From a bacterium (lineage in GTDB: Bacteria; Desulfobacterota; GWC2-55-46), in contig SCQA01000255.1 in NCBI GenBank assembly GCA_004298725.1, positions 1 through 9,572 on the forward strand: a stretch of DNA of 9,572 nucleotides, given 5' to 3'. How positions within the stretch are numbered: the stretch's first letter is position 1; each line of letters begins with the position of its first letter. Of this stretch, positions 6,960 to 9,572 are shown piece after piece. Below the pieces are notes generated by a model. That model ran no database searches and was not told the origin of the DNA. It saw nothing but the letters and a program-made list of their open reading frames with translations. The translations under genes and the position numbers were made by a program.

Positions 6960-7280
6960 ATGGGAAAGAATGATAGAATTGACAGGTTCGGGATAGATTC
7001 AATGACCGAGGCAGAGTATAATAAGAAACAGGAATATGTTTTGAAAAGTTGCAAATGCGCCGGATGCCCGACATACGTAAAAGGCGACGCTCCTACAGGG
7101 TATTGTTTTCCGCTGATTGGCACAAGCAAAAAGATTCAGTGGGAAAAGGACTGTGTTTGCGGTACTTGTGCCATGTACAAGGAGTATGACCTTGCCCATA
7201 CGCACTATTGCACGCGATGCTCTGATACATGTCAGACCATTAAGACTGAAGGCCTTGGCGGACAGGGCGGTTCAGGCTAA
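6960..7280 (+). CDS. DUF2769-like cysteine-rich small protein
   Basis: This 106-residue soluble protein of unknown function has ten cysteines. They form two similar CxCxxC motifs, C31-K-C33-A-G-C36-P and C65-V-C67-G-T-C70, each followed by a tyrosine-containing segment (PTYVKGDAPTGYC49, AMYKEYDLAHTHYC84), then C87 and C91. The tandem arrangement resembles DUF2769-type proteins, and such cysteines would suit Zn or Fe-S binding; metal identity is inference. The C-terminal tail is Gly-rich (GLGGQGGSG). There is no signal peptide or TM segment, so it should be cytoplasmic. The start is secure: GGAGGTGG (6948-6955) lies just before the ATG, below a good promoter. It is a monocistronic unit with its own terminator at 7367-7395, and the only link to nitrate respiration is proximity. 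Confidence 0.85.
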   Translation: MGKNDRIDRFGIDSMTEAEYNKKQEYVLKSCKCAGCPTYVKGDAPTGYCFPLIGTSKKIQWEKDCVCGTCAMYKEYDLAHTHYCTRCSDTCQTIKTEGLGGQGGSG

Positions 7281-7366
7281 GAAACGCCATGCAAGTCAGT
7301 TTAACGCGCTCCCTGCCGATGCAAGCATCTTTTTAAGTTTTATGCGGGGTGGTGAATGTACATTAG

Positions 7367-7395
7367 GGGCGGGTACTAAACCCGCCCTTTTTTTT
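7367..7395 (+). terminator. Rho-independent terminator after the Cys-rich gene
   Basis: A perfect 8-bp stem GGGCGGGT (7367-7374) with ACCCGCCC (7380-7387), loop ACTAA, is followed by eight T (7388-7395). It starts 86 bases after the stop codon. Confidence 0.93.
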
Positions 7396-7465
7396 GTTAT
7401 TGGGCGTGGTTAATCGCGCTTTATGGAAGGCACTTATCATTTTGAGAGGGTAAGCACATAACAGG

Positions 7466-7530
7466 ATAACCGGTTATATTTGCCTGATAAATCCAGTTAT
7501 AACCGCGGTGTCCATCAATTTTTCTGGACA
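7466..7530. promoter_or_regulatory. Cluster of dyads upstream of the DUF2299-like/hemerythrin promoter
   Basis: The palindrome ATAACCGGTTAT (7466-7477) is followed by a related TATAACCG (7498-7505), which is the inverted copy of CGGTTATA (7471-7478). A separate inverted repeat, TGTCCA (7509-7514) with TGGACA (7525-7530), overlaps the likely -35. These look like regulator sites, but no factor can be named. Confidence 0.4.
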
Positions 7531-7553
7531 TTTATTTTGCGCTATAGTATTAT
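7525..7553 (+). promoter_or_regulatory. Probable promoter of the DUF2299-like/hemerythrin unit
   Basis: TGGACA (7525-7530) as -35 and TATTAT (7548-7553) as -10 are separated by 17 bases. An overlapping TATAAT at 7553-7558 is an alternative -10, but its spacing would be 22. The transcript would start near 7560, which also argues against a GTG start at 7569 for the next gene. Confidence 0.5.
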
Positions 7554-7604
7554 ATAATAATCCACTCAGTGAGTGTAAATATAGTACGCAAAGGAGATGT
7601 TTCA

Positions 7605-8117
7605 ATGGAGATTACAACTGTTGAGCAGGCAAAAGAGCAAATAAAGAAATGGCTTGTAGAAAATCACCATCAGGTAAATGAGATAAAAGATGATGGTTCA
7701 TCTTTCCATTTTGAAGTAGATTATCCGGTGGGTTCCCCGAAGAGACAGCGCGTTCTGCAACCAAAGGAATATCCGGGTCTTATCGTCGTTCTTAACGGCG
7801 TGTCCATTGCTAATGAACATGCCGAAAAGATAAAGACTTTGACTGATGAGGATAAGGAGAAGTTTTACGGCGCCATAAGGAAAGACCTGCTCTTTCTCAA
7901 GAACAGCTACGACATAAACCTTGACGATGAAAATATCGCTAAAACAGTCCAGTTTTCATTTGAATTCTACATTGACAGCCTTACAAAGACTTCGCTTTTT
8001 GAAGGCCTTCTTCTTAATCACAGAACGCTTATTTACATAGTAACAAAGTTTAACGACAAATTCGGCATTCCGGTTATGCCGAACATGACCAAGGGCGAAA
8101 CCGTAGGTAACGCGTAA
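7605..8117 (+). CDS. DUF2299-like protein of unknown function
   Basis: This 170-residue soluble protein has no signal peptide, TM segment or cysteines. It opens with an amphipathic helix (VEQAKEQIKKWLVENHHQV), then a beta-rich half (SFHFEVDYPVGSPKRQRVLQP, PGLIVVLNGVSIANEH), then helices (LTDEDKEKFYGAIRKDLLFL, SLTKTSLFEGLLLNHRTLIY). This order of WLxE helix, phenylalanine/tyrosine-rich sheet and C-terminal helices resembles DUF2299, a family with a YbjN/type III chaperone-like layout; I hold that match at moderate confidence. The start is the ATG 8 bases after AAGGAG (7591-7596); the in-frame GTG at 7569 has no SD and lies too near the transcription start. It is followed after 100 bases by the hemerythrin gene with no terminator between them, so they are probably co-transcribed. 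Function is unknown; a chaperone or adaptor role would be pure inference. Confidence 0.8.
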   Translation: MEITTVEQAKEQIKKWLVENHHQVNEIKDDGSSFHFEVDYPVGSPKRQRVLQPKEYPGLIVVLNGVSIANEHAEKIKTLTDEDKEKFYGAIRKDLLFLKNSYDINLDDENIAKTVQFSFEFYIDSLTKTSLFEGLLLNHRTLIYIVTKFNDKFGIPVMPNMTKGETVGNA

Positions 8118-8217
8118 GGGGCTGTATTCAAGCTGACTACTCGCGGCGTTGTTCGCTTTAAAGACTGCGCCGGCGTATGAGGCGTCCGCGCTTGCAGTTA
8201 GACGGGAGGAGATTAAT
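8118..8217. other. Intercistronic spacer with an imperfect G+C-rich hairpin
   Basis: ACTGCGC (8164-8170) can pair with GCGCTTGCAGT (8188-8198) with a TT bulge. There is no T-tract, so it should not terminate. The stretch is open in the frame of the next gene from a TTG at 8149, but an excellent SD (GGGAGGAG, 8204-8211) places the start at 8218. Confidence 0.4.
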
Positions 8218-9042
8218 ATGAAGATGTTAGAGGTGAAGTACAAGTGCTTGCATCCGTCCTGCATAGTCAATTGCAGAACCGGCGTTTTGACTTTCAGCGA
8301 GGAGACTTACGCCGCTTTAAAGGCGTTTTACAACGATGAAACGACCTTCAGAAGCCCGAAAGGCGTTTGCAGGATGGGTTTTAACCAGCCTTATAAGGCG
8401 GAGCAGGTTGCGGACTTCGTATCCGACGACGCGGCACATTTTGGCGAGCGCAACCGTGACAACGACCCGATAGTCATGCTGGTGGCTGAGCATCAGGACA
8501 TTTTGAATACGCTCGCTAAAATTGAAGACGAAATACGCGTTCGCGACGTTAACGCGCTGTGGGTGTCAACCGCACAGCTTGAGAACGAATTAATTCAGCA
8601 TTCCGTGAGAAAAGAGGAAGACGTGCTTTTTCCGTTGCTGAGCGAGTTCCTTCCCCTTGCGGACGGGCTTGTGTCAATAGTCAAGGAAGACCACAGGGAA
8701 GTAATGACTCTGCTACATTCGTTCCGCACGGGCCTTGCCGACAGCGACATATTAAACGGCCTCGGGCTTTCGATAATAGTAAGCCTCAGAAGCCACATAC
8801 GCAAGGAAGACAACGAATTTTTTGACCTGATTGACAAGTCCATTACCGACGACAACATCCGTAAAGAACTTCTTGCGGGCTTTAAGCAGGTTGCGGAATC
8901 TTTCGTGCCTGTAGTGGCTGACGAAGCGTCAAGGGAGCTTGCAAGAAAGAGCGCGCTTGCAAGGGGCCGCAGTAAGTTCGAGGATGAAATTCTGGCCGCG
9001 AAAGAAGCCGCGGCTAATAGCGCCGGAGGTTGTTGCCATTAA
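8218..9042 (+). CDS. Hemerythrin-like HHE domain protein with Cys-rich termini
   Basis: This 274-residue soluble protein is built around a central hemerythrin/HHE four-helix bundle (about residues 83-207). Candidate di-iron ligands are H92 (VAEHQDIL), H128 with E133/E134 (QHSVRKEEDVLFP), H159 (KEDHREV), and H193 with E197 (RSHIRKEDNEFF). The H128-to-Glu spacing is one longer than the usual HxxxE, as in some HHE proteins with HYLRKEN-type motifs. The N-terminal region (1-82) is unfamiliar and contains C10, C15, C19 and C51, a possible metal site. The C-terminal helix (about 208-266) is Ala/Lys/Glu-rich and ends in GGCCH. HHE proteins bind O2 or NO or repair iron-sulfur damage; near a nitrate reductase, a role in NO or O2 response is plausible but unproven. 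It is likely the second gene of a unit starting at 7605 and is followed by a terminator at 9131-9162. Confidence 0.88.
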   Translation: MKMLEVKYKCLHPSCIVNCRTGVLTFSEETYAALKAFYNDETTFRSPKGVCRMGFNQPYKAEQVADFVSDDAAHFGERNRDNDPIVMLVAEHQDILNTLAKIEDEIRVRDVNALWVSTAQLENELIQHSVRKEEDVLFPLLSEFLPLADGLVSIVKEDHREVMTLLHSFRTGLADSDILNGLGLSIIVSLRSHIRKEDNEFFDLIDKSITDDNIRKELLAGFKQVAESFVPVVADEASRELARKSALARGRSKFEDEILAAKEAAANSAGGCCH

Positions 9043-9130
9043 GGTGTTTTTTTGGCAGATGTGCGGGCATTATTACCAGCAATCATTAAATGATGTGTTT
9101 ACAAGCTGGGGTATGGGAACGACAGAAATG

Positions 9131-9162
9131 AAAAGGAGGCATGAATAATGCCTCCTTTTTTT
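9131..9162 (+). terminator. Rho-independent terminator after the hemerythrin gene
   Basis: A perfect 12-bp stem AAAAGGAGGCAT (9131-9142) with ATGCCTCCTTTT (9148-9159), loop GAATA, runs into seven T (9156-9162). The A-run on the other side would also allow termination from the right. Confidence 0.92.
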
Positions 9163-9447
9163 ATTGTCTTAAATATTAGCGTAGTCGAGCGGGATAATTT
9201 TACAATTTAATCGTTTTGGTTAATTTTTCGATGTTTGTTGTGTAATTTCATATACTCTCCCCGCAGGGGAGCTGGAATCGCAACCGGATGTGCCATGAAG
9301 GGCGAACTGGCTGGTAAACCGGCTCTTCTGGTTAAAGGAATAAGGTGAGAAGAAGTTGTGGTATATATCTTGATGTCACGCAGATTGTCGAGAAGTGATT
9401 TCTTAGAGAGGAAGAGACAGCTTACAAATTGTTTTTGGTATGGTTGC

Positions 9448-9483
9448 CGTGACGCATGCGCGTTTTTTTGACGCGCTCTCACG
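9448..9483. repeat. Imperfect inverted repeat with T-run loop
   Basis: An inner perfect stem GCGCGT (9458-9463) with ACGCGC (9471-9476) encloses a TTTTTTG loop. An outer stem CGTGA (9448-9452) with TCACG (9479-9483) extends it across an internal bulge. The TGACGCA string here also occurs in the narK leader dyad (4615-4646). Confidence 0.5.
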
Positions 9484-9516
9484 CTGGATATGCATGGGTA
9501 TAATGAGGTTGTTTGC

Positions 9517-9536
9517 TAAGGAAGGTCTGACTGATT
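9517..9536. repeat. Dispersed 20-base repeat, copy 2
   Basis: TAAGGAAGGTCTGACTGATT matches 18 of 20 bases with the copy at 6463-6482. It is followed by a C-rich stretch running to the window edge, so any larger element continues outside. Confidence 0.6.
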
Positions 9537-9572
9537 ATTTTCCCCCATCCCCTTGATAGAGAGGGTAGGGTG

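Larger units (their letters stand above)
9163..9572. other. Gene-free right end with hairpins and repeat
   Basis: No credible coding frame is seen; a 91-codon reverse frame (9207-9482) lacks an SD and any known family look. The stretch holds the hairpin CTCCCC/GGGGAG (9257-9262 with 9266-9271, loop GCA), a G+C-rich block up to about 9340 with a further small wobble stem around TAAA, an imperfect inverted repeat at 9448-9483, and repeat copy 2. It might encode a structured RNA or be repeat debris. Confidence 0.5.

Noticed and set aside
9132..9155. AAAGGAGG followed by ATG, looking like an SD and a small ORF
   Set aside because: It is the terminator stem; the frame is stopped almost at once by structure-derived sequence and is not conserved coding.
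9207..9482. Reverse-strand 91-codon open frame at the right end
   Set aside because: No SD or known domain, and it overlaps hairpins; composition looks non-coding.

Overview
The window carries the 3' part of a respiratory nitrate reductase operon, a nitrate/nitrite transporter gene, and a small accessory cluster. All genes that I can support are on the + strand. Gene style is Gram-negative: strong Shine-Dalgarno sites, sigma-70-like promoters, G+C-rich terminator hairpins, and a cytoplasm-facing Nar complex with a diheme NarI. The taxon cannot be fixed from this window. An uncultured anaerobic or facultative bacterium of the Nitrospirota/Desulfobacterota type would fit, but that is a guess.

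Positions 1-4487 hold narG (3' part only, entering from the left edge), narH, narJ and narI. Stop/start overlaps of one base occur at narG-narH and narJ-narI, and a strong terminator closes the operon at 4496-4531. NarH keeps all iron-sulfur ligands, including the Cys-x2-Trp-x2-Cys-x3-Cys [3Fe-4S] motif. NarI keeps the four heme histidines with the E. coli spacing. This makes a canonical quinol:nitrate oxidoreductase: quinol is oxidised at NarI, electrons pass through the NarH clusters, nitrate is reduced at the Mo-bisMGD site of NarG, and NarJ is the maturation chaperone.

Positions 4532-4681 form an intergenic leader with two perfect 11-bp inverted repeats. They precede a NarK-family MFS transporter (4682-6289), which ends at its own terminator (6374-6413). 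The transporter has an unusual hydrophilic insertion of roughly 80 residues with three internal repeats, predicted to lie in the periplasmic loop between TM5 and TM6.

Positions 6414-6850 contain no convincing gene, only degenerate dispersed repeats. A good extended -10 promoter then drives a 106-residue, ten-cysteine DUF2769-like protein (6960-7280) with its own terminator. A second promoter region precedes a two-gene unit: a DUF2299-like protein (7605-8117) and a hemerythrin-like HHE protein with extra cysteines (8218-9042), closed by a terminator at 9131-9162. The hemerythrin and the Cys-rich protein could serve in sensing or handling O2/NO made during nitrate respiration, but that rests on context only.

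The last 410 bases show no gene. They hold hairpins and a second copy of a 20-base repeat also found at 6463-6482. I found no rRNA, tRNA, CRISPR array, transposase or phage gene.
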